Source of the DNA: Fervidicoccus fontis Kam940 | GTDB lineage: Archaea > Thermoproteota > Thermoprotei_A > Sulfolobales > Fervidicoccaceae | Assembly (NCBI RefSeq): GCF_000258425.1 | Contig: NC_017461.1 | Location: 620,001-684,000, forward strand | Reading direction: 5' to 3' | DNA: 64,000 nt | Part shown: positions 35,859 to 43,185 of the stretch, one piece after another | How the letters are laid out: each line of letters opens with the position of its first letter | How positions within the stretch are numbered: position 1 is the stretch's first letter | The notes under the pieces: model-generated | Database searches by the model: none | Told to the model about the DNA's origin: nothing | Seen by the model: the letters and a program-made list of their open reading frames with translations, nothing else | Position numbers and translations under genes: made by a program

Positions 35859-36284
35859 CTACTTGACAGTTTTCAGAACGATATGCTTCGGTATGTTTTG
35901 ATCAAGAACGAGAGTTGCTGATATAGAGAGTTCTGGAGATGATAGAAGCTTAGAAAGAGCATTCTTAAGGTTTCTATATGCATTGAGCTCCTTATTTAGG
36001 TTTTCTGATATTCCCTCATATATGTTCACAAGCGCATCAGGTGGAGGATCTATCATTATAGTTATATCGCCTCCTAGCTTTATCCCTTCATAGCCTCTGT
36101 CCTGAAGCTTCAATCCTAGAGCTTCAAATACTCTCCTCTTATTCTCGACGATACCGTGAAGAGCATCGATCCTCCTCAGAACCTCACCAAGCTCTGCGCT
36201 AAGCTCAGCGATCCTCTTCTCAACAAACTGCTTCAGCTTTTCAATGTTTTCAAATTCCATGGTTGCGCTCAAAGTTGTGCTCAA
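35859..36284 (-). CDS. Coiled-coil protein, first gene of the pilus operon
   Basis: The 141-residue cytoplasmic protein has a coiled coil over residues 10-50 (LKQFVEKRIAELSAELGEVL and on). A GGDITIMIDPPPDALVNIYE segment follows, then another helical stretch and a LVLDQNIPKHIVLKTV end. I recognise no family. It is translated from TTG eight bases after GGGGGTG, and a TATA-like ATATTTAAATAAG lies upstream near 36322-36336. The downstream gene begins nine bases after its stop. A role in regulating or docking the ATPase is only a guess. Confidence 0.65.
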   Translation of the reverse strand: MSTTLSATMEFENIEKLKQFVEKRIAELSAELGEVLRRIDALHGIVENKRRVFEALGLKLQDRGYEGIKLGGDITIMIDPPPDALVNIYEGISENLNKELNAYRNLKNALSKLLSSPELSISATLVLDQNIPKHIVLKTVK

Positions 36285-36321
36285 AAGTAAACACCCCCAA
36301 GTAATTAGAGATCCATTATTT

Positions 36322-36336
36322 CTTATTTAAATATTT
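36322..36336 (-). promoter_or_regulatory. Candidate promoter of the pilus operon
   Basis: On the minus strand ATATTTAAATAAG is a good archaeal TATA box about 45 bases upstream of the TTG start at 36284. It is the only strong TATA-like sequence before the first gene of the operon. Confidence 0.45.
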
Positions 36337-36606
36337 CTTACTTGTTTTCAGATAGAAAAACTTGGAATTAAGAAAATCAGAGGCTTAAAGAAAGCTTTAT
36401 CTCTTTTTGCTCGCTATGGAAAAATAATACTAGAACCTTTTGATAATGACGTTATAATATACTCAAGATCCCGCATAAATCCATGCGAGGGTAATAACTC
36501 AATAGGTAATAGCTCGTTTTATCTCGCACAAAAAGTTAAGGGCAAATACTATCTGCATATTAAGGAATTTATCTTGGCGATGAGAGGAAGAAGCCCCTCT
36601 ATATAG
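36331..36606 (+). pseudogene. Open frame without a start, possible gene remnant
   Basis: An 91-codon open frame reads protein-like (GLKKALSLFARYGKIILEPF; SSFYLAQKVKGKYYLHIKEF) but has no ATG, GTG or TTG near its beginning, and I recognise no family. It ends at TAG just before an inverted repeat and the tRNA. It may be the tail of a lost gene or chance. Confidence 0.3.
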
Positions 36607-36627
36607 CTTCCCACGATAATATAGAGG
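36596..36627. terminator. Inverted repeat between the remnant and tRNA-Val
   Basis: CCTCTATAT (36596-36604) pairs perfectly with ATATAGAGG (36619-36627) around a 14-base loop. It sits just beyond the 3' end of the tRNA, so it could act as a transcription end signal, but there is no clear T run. Confidence 0.4.
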
Positions 36628-36632
36628 AGAAG

Positions 36633-36706
36633 TGGGCCCGCTGGGAGTCGAACCCAGGACCTCCGCCGCGTCAGGGCGGCGTCCTAACCAGCTAGACGAC
36701 GGGCCC
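36633..36706 (-). tRNA. tRNA-Val (GAC), second copy
   Basis: The minus strand folds with acceptor GGGCCCG/CGGGCCC, D stem GTCT/GGAC, anticodon stem CCGCC/GGCGG with loop CTGACGC (anticodon GAC, G at 37), variable loop AGGTC and T arm CTGGG-TTCGACT-CCCAG. It is 74 bases, one shorter than the copy at 1142-1216, and CCA is not encoded. Confidence 0.94.
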
Positions 36707-36785
36707 CTACAAGATTTAACTAAAAATTGACCTATAAAAACATTTTCTCAAACAAAAATAAATGTGAAATGCTTATTAACTTTTA

Positions 36786-36803
36786 GATATATCTAGATAT
36801 ATC
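36786..36803. promoter_or_regulatory. Perfect palindrome, candidate PadR operator
   Basis: GATATATCTAGATATATC is an 18-base perfect palindrome ending 16 bases before the padR start codon, overlapping the TATA/start region. This is the position expected for an autoregulatory operator controlling padR and the two ABC exporter genes. Confidence 0.6.
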
Positions 36804-36819
36804 GAAATGGTGATCGCCT

Positions 36820-37323
36820 TTGCCTAAAAGAAGGAAAAAGGAAGATTACATCTTTGAAGATAGCAAAAGGATAATGCAGAAGGGAGGCTTCAAGATGATC
36901 CTAATGTACTTTCTTGAAGAGAAAAGCATGAGCGGGTATGAGATAATGAAGACTATAGAGTCTTACTTTAATGGAGAATATTCGCCAAGTCCAGGGATTG
37001 TATACCCCACCCTTCAGATGCTCGAAGAGGTCGAGTTTGTCAAATCTCAGGCAATAGGCAACAAGAAAATATACATGCTGACTGAGAAAGGGAAGAAGTA
37101 TCTAGAGGAAAACAGAGAAGAAGTTGAGGCGATCCTAAGAAAAATTAGAGAAGTATCATCTCTCAAAGATAACACAATATTCAACTCTTTAAAAAAGCTT
37201 ATTGGGACGCTTCACTTGTACTCCTCTGAAATAAATGAGGAAAAGGCAAAGGCGGTAACCGAAATTCTAGATGATGCTAGGAAAAAGATCATAAAAATAT
37301 TTGAAGGTGATCAAAATGGATGA
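36820..37323 (+). CDS. PadR-family transcriptional regulator
   Basis: The winged helix-turn-helix of PadR proteins covers residues 25-100. MILMYFLEEKSMSGYEIMK starts it, PSPGIVYPTLQMLEEVEFV is the recognition region and KIYMLTEKGKKYLE the wing. A C-terminal helical segment for dimerisation follows; the total is 167 residues. PadR proteins commonly repress efflux transporters and release DNA when they bind a ligand. Here the gene overlaps an ABC exporter ATPase gene by eight bases, and an 18-base palindrome lies before its TTG start. Autoregulated control of the exporter is the natural inference. The ligand is unknown. Confidence 0.88.
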   Translation: MPKRRKKEDYIFEDSKRIMQKGGFKMILMYFLEEKSMSGYEIMKTIESYFNGEYSPSPGIVYPTLQMLEEVEFVKSQAIGNKKIYMLTEKGKKYLEENREEVEAILRKIREVSSLKDNTIFNSLKKLIGTLHLYSSEINEEKAKAVTEILDDARKKIIKIFEGDQNG

Positions 37324-38329
37324 CATAGTAGTTGAAAATCTGTGGAAAATTTACCCAGGAAATATAGCGGCTGTTAAGGGGATATCCTTTAAAGTCGAGC
37401 ATGGAGAGGTTTTCAGTCTCCTAGGACCCAATGGGGCAGGGAAGACTACTACGATAAGCATACTCACAACTTTGATAAATCCTACAAAAGGTGTCGCCAA
37501 AGTAGGGGGCTACGATGTTGTTACTCAGGCGAACAAGGTTAGGAGCATAATAGGGCTTGTGCCGCAAGACGTTGTCACAGACGATGATCTATCTGGATGG
37601 GACAACTTAATGATTCAGGCATCTCTCTACCATCTTCCAAGGAGCGTTGCAGTGAAGAGGGCGGAGGAGCTCCTGGAGTTCATGGAGCTTAAGGAATTCG
37701 CAAATAAAAAGACTGAAACCTATTCGGGAGGAATGAGGAGAAGGCTTGAGCTTGCAGCTGCTCTCCTCCACAGACCGAAGATACTCTTCTTAGATGAGCC
37801 CACCCTTGGGTTAGATGTTCAAGTGAGGACTGCTGTGTGGAACTACATAAACAGGCTAAGAAAGGAGGAAGATATGACGATTTTCCTCACGACTCATTAC
37901 ATGGACGAGGCAGACAAGCTCTCAGACAGAGTTGCGATTATAGACTATGGTGAGATAAAAATCATAGGAACACCAAAAGAGCTGAAGGACTCGCTTGGAG
38001 GAGATATAATAGAAATACAGCTTATAAGCGATCAAATAAAAAGAGAAGAAGTTCAAAAGATTCTCTCAAGCAACGGTAATGGGAGCGTTAAAGAAGTATC
38101 TATTGGGGATAGCGGTTTGCTAAGGATAAAGACTGCAAACGGGGAAGAGGTGCTCCCTGAAATAATCACTAAGCTATATGAAAAGGGTTACAAAATTAAG
38201 AGCGTCGATCTTAAAAAGCCCAGCTTGGATGAGGTGTTCCTCCAGTATACTGGAAAGAGGATAAGGGATTCTGAGGTTTCAAGTGAAGAAACTAGGAGAG
38301 AAAGAGCTATAATGAGGAGAAGGAGGTGA
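37316..38329 (+). CDS. ABC exporter ATP-binding protein (DrrA-like)
   Basis: The nucleotide-binding domain has GPNGAGKTTTISIL (Walker A), a Q loop in GLVPQDVVTDDDLSG, the signature YSGGMRRRLELA, ILFLDEPTLGLD (Walker B) and the switch histidine in LTTHYMDE. A C-terminal extension follows (LKKPSLDEVFLQYTGKRIRD), typical of DrrA/ABC-2 exporters. The ATG after GGTGATC is chosen over an upstream TTG. It overlaps padR and is followed by the permease. The pair probably exports a lipid or toxic compound. Confidence 0.92.
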   Translation: MDDIVVENLWKIYPGNIAAVKGISFKVEHGEVFSLLGPNGAGKTTTISILTTLINPTKGVAKVGGYDVVTQANKVRSIIGLVPQDVVTDDDLSGWDNLMIQASLYHLPRSVAVKRAEELLEFMELKEFANKKTETYSGGMRRRLELAAALLHRPKILFLDEPTLGLDVQVRTAVWNYINRLRKEEDMTIFLTTHYMDEADKLSDRVAIIDYGEIKIIGTPKELKDSLGGDIIEIQLISDQIKREEVQKILSSNGNGSVKEVSIGDSGLLRIKTANGEEVLPEIITKLYEKGYKIKSVDLKKPSLDEVFLQYTGKRIRDSEVSSEETRRERAIMRRRR

Positions 38330-38335
38330 AGAGAT

Positions 38336-39220
38336 TTGGAGTCCAACTTTAGAAATACGATCAGAGAGATAAATGCTCTAACGTATAGAGAGCTGAAAAA
38401 ATGGATAAATAAGCCCCATGTAGTAATAATGATGCTGATCCAGCCAGTTCTCTGGATGGGCCTCTTTGGAAAAGCTTTTAACTTAACGGGAATATTCAAA
38501 ATACCGGAAAACATATTAAACTCGCTCCCACCATATGCAACTCAAGCAGTGCAGCAGATCTTCAACAGCATACTTACAAATCTCTTCGGTCAGGCGAACA
38601 TAGATTACTTCTCTTATATGGCAATAGGAATGACCGCAGTTGTAGCATTGTTCGCTGGACTTCAGACGGGTATGAGCCTTTCGTGGGATAGAAGGCTTGG
38701 GTACCTGAACAAGCTACTTGCATCTCCCATAAGCAGGGGAAGCATAATAGTAGGAAAGGTTCTGGGAGGAACTGTTAAGGCATTAGTTCAAGTGCTCGTC
38801 ATAATATTAATAGCAATCCCATTTGGACTTAAGCTTCAGATAGCAAGCGCTTCAGCAGTTGTAGCGGCAGCTCTTGGAATAACGCTCTTTGCAATGGGCA
38901 TAGGAATGCTGATGATATCAATAACTCTAAGGGTAAAATCCTGGGAGACGCAGATGACGGTTATGAACCTTTTGAACCTTCCCCTTATGTTTGCAAGCAA
39001 TGTCCTCACGCCTTTGGCAATGATGCCAAGTTGGCTTCAAACAGTTGCTAAGTTCAACCCGCTTACATATGCTGCAGATATAATGAGGCAAGCACTTATA
39101 ATGGGAAGCTATGCAAGCTATGCAGAAATAATGAGGGATCTCGTAATCTTAGCAGGTGTCGCTATTGCATTGATAACTATCGGTGTAGTAGCTGCAAATA
39201 GGGCGCTGAGAAAAGAATAA
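38336..39220 (+). CDS. ABC-2 type permease
   Basis: The 294-residue membrane protein has six helices. QPVLWMGLFGKAFNL lies at the first helix, LAGLQTGMSLSWDRRLGYLN and LLASPISRGSIIVGKVLGG form the coupling region, and LTPLAMMPSWLQTVAKFNPL is the conserved loop of DrrB-type ABC-2 permeases. The TTG start follows GGAGGTGAAG. It lies six bases after the ATPase gene and completes the PadR-controlled exporter. The transported compound cannot be deduced. Confidence 0.9.
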   Translation: MESNFRNTIREINALTYRELKKWINKPHVVIMMLIQPVLWMGLFGKAFNLTGIFKIPENILNSLPPYATQAVQQIFNSILTNLFGQANIDYFSYMAIGMTAVVALFAGLQTGMSLSWDRRLGYLNKLLASPISRGSIIVGKVLGGTVKALVQVLVIILIAIPFGLKLQIASASAVVAAALGITLFAMGIGMLMISITLRVKSWETQMTVMNLLNLPLMFASNVLTPLAMMPSWLQTVAKFNPLTYAADIMRQALIMGSYASYAEIMRDLVILAGVAIALITIGVVAANRALRKE

Positions 39221-39359
39221 GCTTTTCAAAGTATCAATTTTTAACCTTTGTATTTTAACTCGTCTTTATATTTCTTAATTTACAAATAATTAGTGTCTAA
39301 TGTCTGCAAAATTTAATACAGTACTAGAAAGCTTTATGCGATATTGAGAGGTGGGTGCT

Positions 39360-39980
39360 TTGAAGCAGCTCGTGCTTGCATCAACGAGCAAAAGAAGGAT
39401 AGAGATCCTGAGGGAAATAGGAGTTGATTTCCTAGTAATTGAGCCTAAATACAGAGAAATCATAATAGAGAAGGAGCCTTTAAGAACTGTTTTAAACAAC
39501 GCGAAAAATAAGGGGATGAGCGTGCTTGATGCTTCTCCAAGCAATTCTCTCATCTTAAGCGCAGACACAGTTGTAGTTGCTGAAGAGGGGGAGATCCTCG
39601 GAAAGCCGGATTCTTTAAGCACAAGCATATCAATGCTTAAAAAGCTGAACGGAAGGTATCATTATGTCTTGACAGGTATATGCGTCATAGACAAGGATTC
39701 AGGCTCATTGGAGTGCTCTCATGAGACTACAAAGGTTAAGTTCAGAAAAGTGAGCGATGAGATGATCATACAATATGCCTCGACCCTAGAAGGAATGGAC
39801 AAAGCTGGAAGCTATGCAGCTCAAGGTCTTGGAGCCCTGCTCATAGAATCGATAGAGGGAGACTTCTATAATGTTATAGGTCTTCCTATAGGTTTGGTGT
39901 ATGCTCTTCTTGCTAAGTACGGCTACGATTTATTTTCCAATGGTATAAAGTCTAGGATTGCGGCAATAAAAAGAGGGTAA
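39360..39980 (+). CDS. maf: Maf-family nucleotide pyrophosphatase
   Basis: The protein begins LVLASTSKRRIEILREIG, which contains the Maf S-x-S-x-RR motif, and continues with LSADTVVVAEEGEILGKPDS (the catalytic aspartate region) and GLPIGLVYALL at the end. Maf proteins hydrolyse noncanonical nucleoside triphosphates such as dTTP, UTP or modified forms, and are linked to cell-division arrest in bacteria. The TTG after GAGGTGG is used; an in-frame GTG lies three codons upstream. At about 206 residues it has the normal length. It follows the ABC permease but probably has its own promoter. Confidence 0.88.
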   Translation: MKQLVLASTSKRRIEILREIGVDFLVIEPKYREIIIEKEPLRTVLNNAKNKGMSVLDASPSNSLILSADTVVVAEEGEILGKPDSLSTSISMLKKLNGRYHYVLTGICVIDKDSGSLECSHETTKVKFRKVSDEMIIQYASTLEGMDKAGSYAAQGLGALLIESIEGDFYNVIGLPIGLVYALLAKYGYDLFSNGIKSRIAAIKRG

Positions 39981-40260
39981 TACCATATTCAACTTTAAAA
40001 ATCTTACCGAAAAGACCAAAGCAAAATTTTCAATAAATTGGCAGAAAGTGTTAGAAAAAAGGTAATACCGATTTTTCCTTAAAAATTTTAAAAAACTAGC
40101 TTAATTCCAAAGCTAATTTTCAAAGATTTAGGAAAAATCCTTTTAACATCTATACATTTTAAAAGAGAAACGCCTCAAACAAACATGAATAGCTTTATAT
40201 ATGCTCAAGCATATATGATATTCACGAATAAAGCCCATACGGGCAGAAAAGGTGTAAATT
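39981..40260. promoter_or_regulatory. AT-rich spacer with nested inverted repeats and a palindrome
   Basis: GATTTTTCCTTAAA near 40072 pairs with TTTAGGAAAAATC near 40128-40140, enclosing the hairpin TAGCTT-AATTCCA-AAGCTA. Further on, ATATATGCT-CA-AGCATATAT (40197-40216) is a perfect 20-base palindrome at the TATA region of the next gene. The first structure could be a terminator or small RNA, the second an operator. Confidence 0.45.
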
Positions 40261-40437
40261 ATGGAGTTCGAAGCATTTGATGTAAAAGCGAGAAAGAAAG
40301 TCAAACTAATCAATCCAGAAGTAGTTACTCTAAAGAACGGTAGAGTTGCAGTAAGAGGAAAGAGTCCAGAAACTGGGATTACGATATATAGGATACTTAG
40401 CAAGGCAGAAGCAGAGAAGCTTCAGCAGAAGAAATAA
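40261..40437 (+). CDS. DUF5679-like small protein lacking the zinc cysteines
   Basis: This 58-residue protein, absent from long-frame searches, reads FDVKARKKVKLINPEVVTLK followed by NGRVAVRGKSPETGITIYRI. DUF5679 proteins have the same text with YCVKC at the start and CPVCG in place of SPETG, which together bind zinc. Here all four cysteines are replaced, so the fold must hold without metal. A lysine/glutamate-rich tail (KAEAEKLQQKK) follows. The ATG is preceded by GGTG. Function is unknown in the family; strand-turn proteins of this size may bind nucleic acid. A palindrome lies at its promoter, and its small size suggests abundance. Confidence 0.8.
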   Translation: MEFEAFDVKARKKVKLINPEVVTLKNGRVAVRGKSPETGITIYRILSKAEAEKLQQKK

Positions 40438-40507
40438 ACTACTTCCTCTAAATTTTTTATTTTTTTAAATCTCTCCTTTTTAGAATCTAAAATTTCTCTT
40501 GAGAAGA

Positions 40508-42127
40508 TTAAACTAGCGTGGTAAGAAACATTGCTATTATAATATATGCGAAAATTGCGGAAGCGAAGTAGCTTCTCTTCATGGCTATGCTTGTAAGCAA
40601 CTTGAACCCTTTCTCTCCCAAGAATTTAGCCTTAACTCTCAGCTTCAGGTACTCAACTCTCTTCTTTTCCATATCACTTTCAGCCATGCTTATAGCTTGT
40701 AGAGCCTTTTTCTCTATTACTTCAAAAGGAACTCTCTCGCCCGCAACCCTATAACCAAACCCTCTTCCAACCCCAGTCTCCCTATGGTTGTCAGTGGATA
40801 TTATCTCAACTGTGTCGTAACCCTTCTCCTTGAGCTTTTCAACGAGCCTCTCCCTTATTCCTACTTTTATGTTATTACTATCGAAAATTAACAAAGCCGT
40901 TTTCTTATTGGAACAGGAAATTACCAAGGAAGATATCCCAAGCTGGCCGAACTCGCTCCTTGTTTTGTCAGCATCCCCCATGCTTACATTCCCTATTCCA
41001 ATATAGTAGTCCTCGCATTTTTCCTTTTTGATGTTATCGATGAGCGAAATTAGATCTTTAAGGTCTTCCTCACTCCATTGAACATCGCCATCAAACCTGT
41101 TCTGGGCATCCACTAAGATATCGTTTTCTTTAATCATCCTTGCAAATGAAGAGGGTATATCATCCATAGAGGACTTTACCTTTGAAACTATGTGAATATT
41201 TGGACCAGGATCGAGCGGTAGCGATGTTACCATGACGTCTTTCTTAATCCCTTGTCCTGGAATGCAAGGATTCGCGCTTCTCCAGAGGCTCCCGCCATCC
41301 TCCAGCTTACTCCCTATAATCTCAGCTATTTTCTTCACATCCTCTGAAGAAGCAGGATCATTTTCATGACTACCGACTCCATGCATGAAGAGAAGCTTGT
41401 AGCCCTTTTTTCCAACCTCAGAATTGATAAAGTCTATGAGTTTAGCACCGCTCACCCCCTTAAAAGGACCTGGATGAACGTTTGAAACAACAGCGACAGC
41501 TCTGCTCTTCTCACCATGTAGTTTGAACAGATGGATGTCTACCTCCTTCTCTTCCCCAATTTTTTTTAGCTCCTCCTCAAATTGTTCTCCTTCTCCGAAT
41601 ACTGAGAAAAGGAAGGCACTGAAAAGATTGAATGGATCTATTCCATAGGAGATCTTGGAAAATGCAAACCTGAGGATAGGGATACCGATAGCTAGTAAAA
41701 GACTCGTGATCATCGCCTCCATGCTAATCTTGTAGTAAATAAGAGAGGAAAGAATAAAGGGTATTATCCATGACTTTGATTTCGGATCGATAGTTGCTAA
41801 AATGAGGGATGTGACTACCGGTATAGCGAGGAAAAAGGTGAAGGGCGGTCTGAGCAGTACTGTTTCGAAAGCCGCTACAAATCCAACTGTTATAGATGAA
41901 ATGTATATTATCTTCTTCAAGCTCAAAAATGGAGTCCTGAAAAAGTAAAGTGTCCCAGTAGCAAAAGCCAGTTCCCCAAAATATACGAGTGATCCTCTTA
42001 AATATGAGATAACAACTGTAATTACCAGGGAAGCTATTGACAGCTTTTTTGCTGAAAAGCCGAAAAGTAACTTATAAGAGCTTTCAAACACTCTTGACAT
42101 ATCGATGCACGATATCCTATTTTTCAA
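40508..42127 (-). CDS. DUF2070 family membrane protein
   Basis: The 539-residue protein has about six N-terminal helices (residues 25-165), a large soluble domain and one or more C-terminal helices. The soluble part carries the DUF2070 blocks VVSNVHPGPFKGVSGAKL, FMHGVGSHENDPAS, DILVDAQNRFDGDVQW and IISTDNHRETGVGRGF, where conserved His, Asp and Asn residues suggest a hydrolase-like metal site. The biological role is not known. TTG is the start. It is convergent with the DUF5679 gene and divergent from the SDR gene. Confidence 0.85.
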   Translation of the reverse strand: MKNRISCIDMSRVFESSYKLLFGFSAKKLSIASLVITVVISYLRGSLVYFGELAFATGTLYFFRTPFLSLKKIIYISSITVGFVAAFETVLLRPPFTFFLAIPVVTSLILATIDPKSKSWIIPFILSSLIYYKISMEAMITSLLLAIGIPILRFAFSKISYGIDPFNLFSAFLFSVFGEGEQFEEELKKIGEEKEVDIHLFKLHGEKSRAVAVVSNVHPGPFKGVSGAKLIDFINSEVGKKGYKLLFMHGVGSHENDPASSEDVKKIAEIIGSKLEDGGSLWRSANPCIPGQGIKKDVMVTSLPLDPGPNIHIVSKVKSSMDDIPSSFARMIKENDILVDAQNRFDGDVQWSEEDLKDLISLIDNIKKEKCEDYYIGIGNVSMGDADKTRSEFGQLGISSLVISCSNKKTALLIFDSNNIKVGIRERLVEKLKEKGYDTVEIISTDNHRETGVGRGFGYRVAGERVPFEVIEKKALQAISMAESDMEKKRVEYLKLRVKAKFLGEKGFKLLTSIAMKRSYFASAIFAYIIIAMFLTTLV

Positions 42128-42315
42128 TCTTTCCTTTAGAATTTTATTATTAATAGTTAATATTGTTTAAAAATTTTAAGTTTTTATTAAGCATGATGTA
42201 ACAAAAAACGTTTCTTTTTTGCATAAATTTATTTTTTAAAGTAAAAATCTGAATCAAAAAAATATACAAAATTTATTTATCAAAAGGTCCGATTATTATT
42301 AACAAGGTGGAAATT

Positions 42316-43083
42316 TTGAGTCTTAAAAATAAAATTTCAATAGTAACTGGGGGAGGCAGTGGAATTGGAAGGGCTATAGCAGAAAAGCTGTCCTCTCTAG
42401 GCTCAACAGTTATAATATTCGATGTTTCTGAAGAAGGTGGGTTATCTACAGTAAGAGAAATAAACAGCAAGGGGGGAAGCTCCTACTTTTTCAAAGTTGA
42501 CGTATCAAATGAGGAAAGCGTAAAGAGAGGGATAGAAAATGCGGTAGAAAAGACGGGAGGAATTGATGTGTTAGTAAATAATGCGGGAATTGAGCCCCCA
42601 AGCAAATCTTTGCTAGAATTGAGCGTTGAAGAATATGACAGAGTACTCAACATAAACCTCAAAGGAGTCTGGCTCATGACTAAGTATGCTACACCATATA
42701 TAGCAAAGAGAGGTGGGGGATCTGTTATCAATATTGCCTCCGTTGCAGGCATAATGCCCCTAGCTGGAGCAATGCCATACAGCGTCTCAAAAGCAGGAGT
42801 TATAATGCTGACTAAGGTATCTGCGGTGGAGCTTGGAAAGCTCAAAATTAGAGTGAATGCGATTGCTCCTGGATGGGTTGACACCCCTATGATTGAAAGA
42901 GCTGCTAGGAATTTGAAGCTCACCCCAGAAGAGTTCAAAAAGATCAATTCTCAGAGGATAATACTAGGAAGGTTTGCAAGTCCTGAGGAGATAGCTAATG
43001 CGGTTGCATTCCTCGCTTCTGACGAGTCCTCTTATATAACTGGAAGTTTAGTGGTTGTTGATGGAGGAATTTCCATAACCTAA
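42316..43083 (+). CDS. Short-chain dehydrogenase/reductase
   Basis: The 255-residue protein is a classical SDR. TGGGSGIGRAIAEKL binds the dinucleotide, FDVSEEGG with an aspartate after the second strand favours NAD(H), NNAGIEPPSKS is the structural motif, and IASVAG with YSVSK gives the Ser-Tyr-Lys catalytic residues. LGRFASPEEIANAVAFLASD and ITGSLVVVDGG form the usual C-terminus. It most resembles 3-oxoacyl-ACP or sugar/alcohol dehydrogenases; the substrate is not determinable. The TTG after GGTGG is preferred over a GTG nine bases before. The MFS gene downstream might supply a substrate, but there is a 100-base gap. Confidence 0.9.
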   Translation: MSLKNKISIVTGGGSGIGRAIAEKLSSLGSTVIIFDVSEEGGLSTVREINSKGGSSYFFKVDVSNEESVKRGIENAVEKTGGIDVLVNNAGIEPPSKSLLELSVEEYDRVLNINLKGVWLMTKYATPYIAKRGGGSVINIASVAGIMPLAGAMPYSVSKAGVIMLTKVSAVELGKLKIRVNAIAPGWVDTPMIERAARNLKLTPEEFKKINSQRIILGRFASPEEIANAVAFLASDESSYITGSLVVVDGGISIT

Positions 43084-43185
43084 CTTTTTTTAATTAACTA
43101 ATTTTTCTTGTACGTTCAACAATTTTTAAAATATTTTAAAAAACTGATAACTTAGTTATGATGATTATTTTATCCCGGTGGTATC

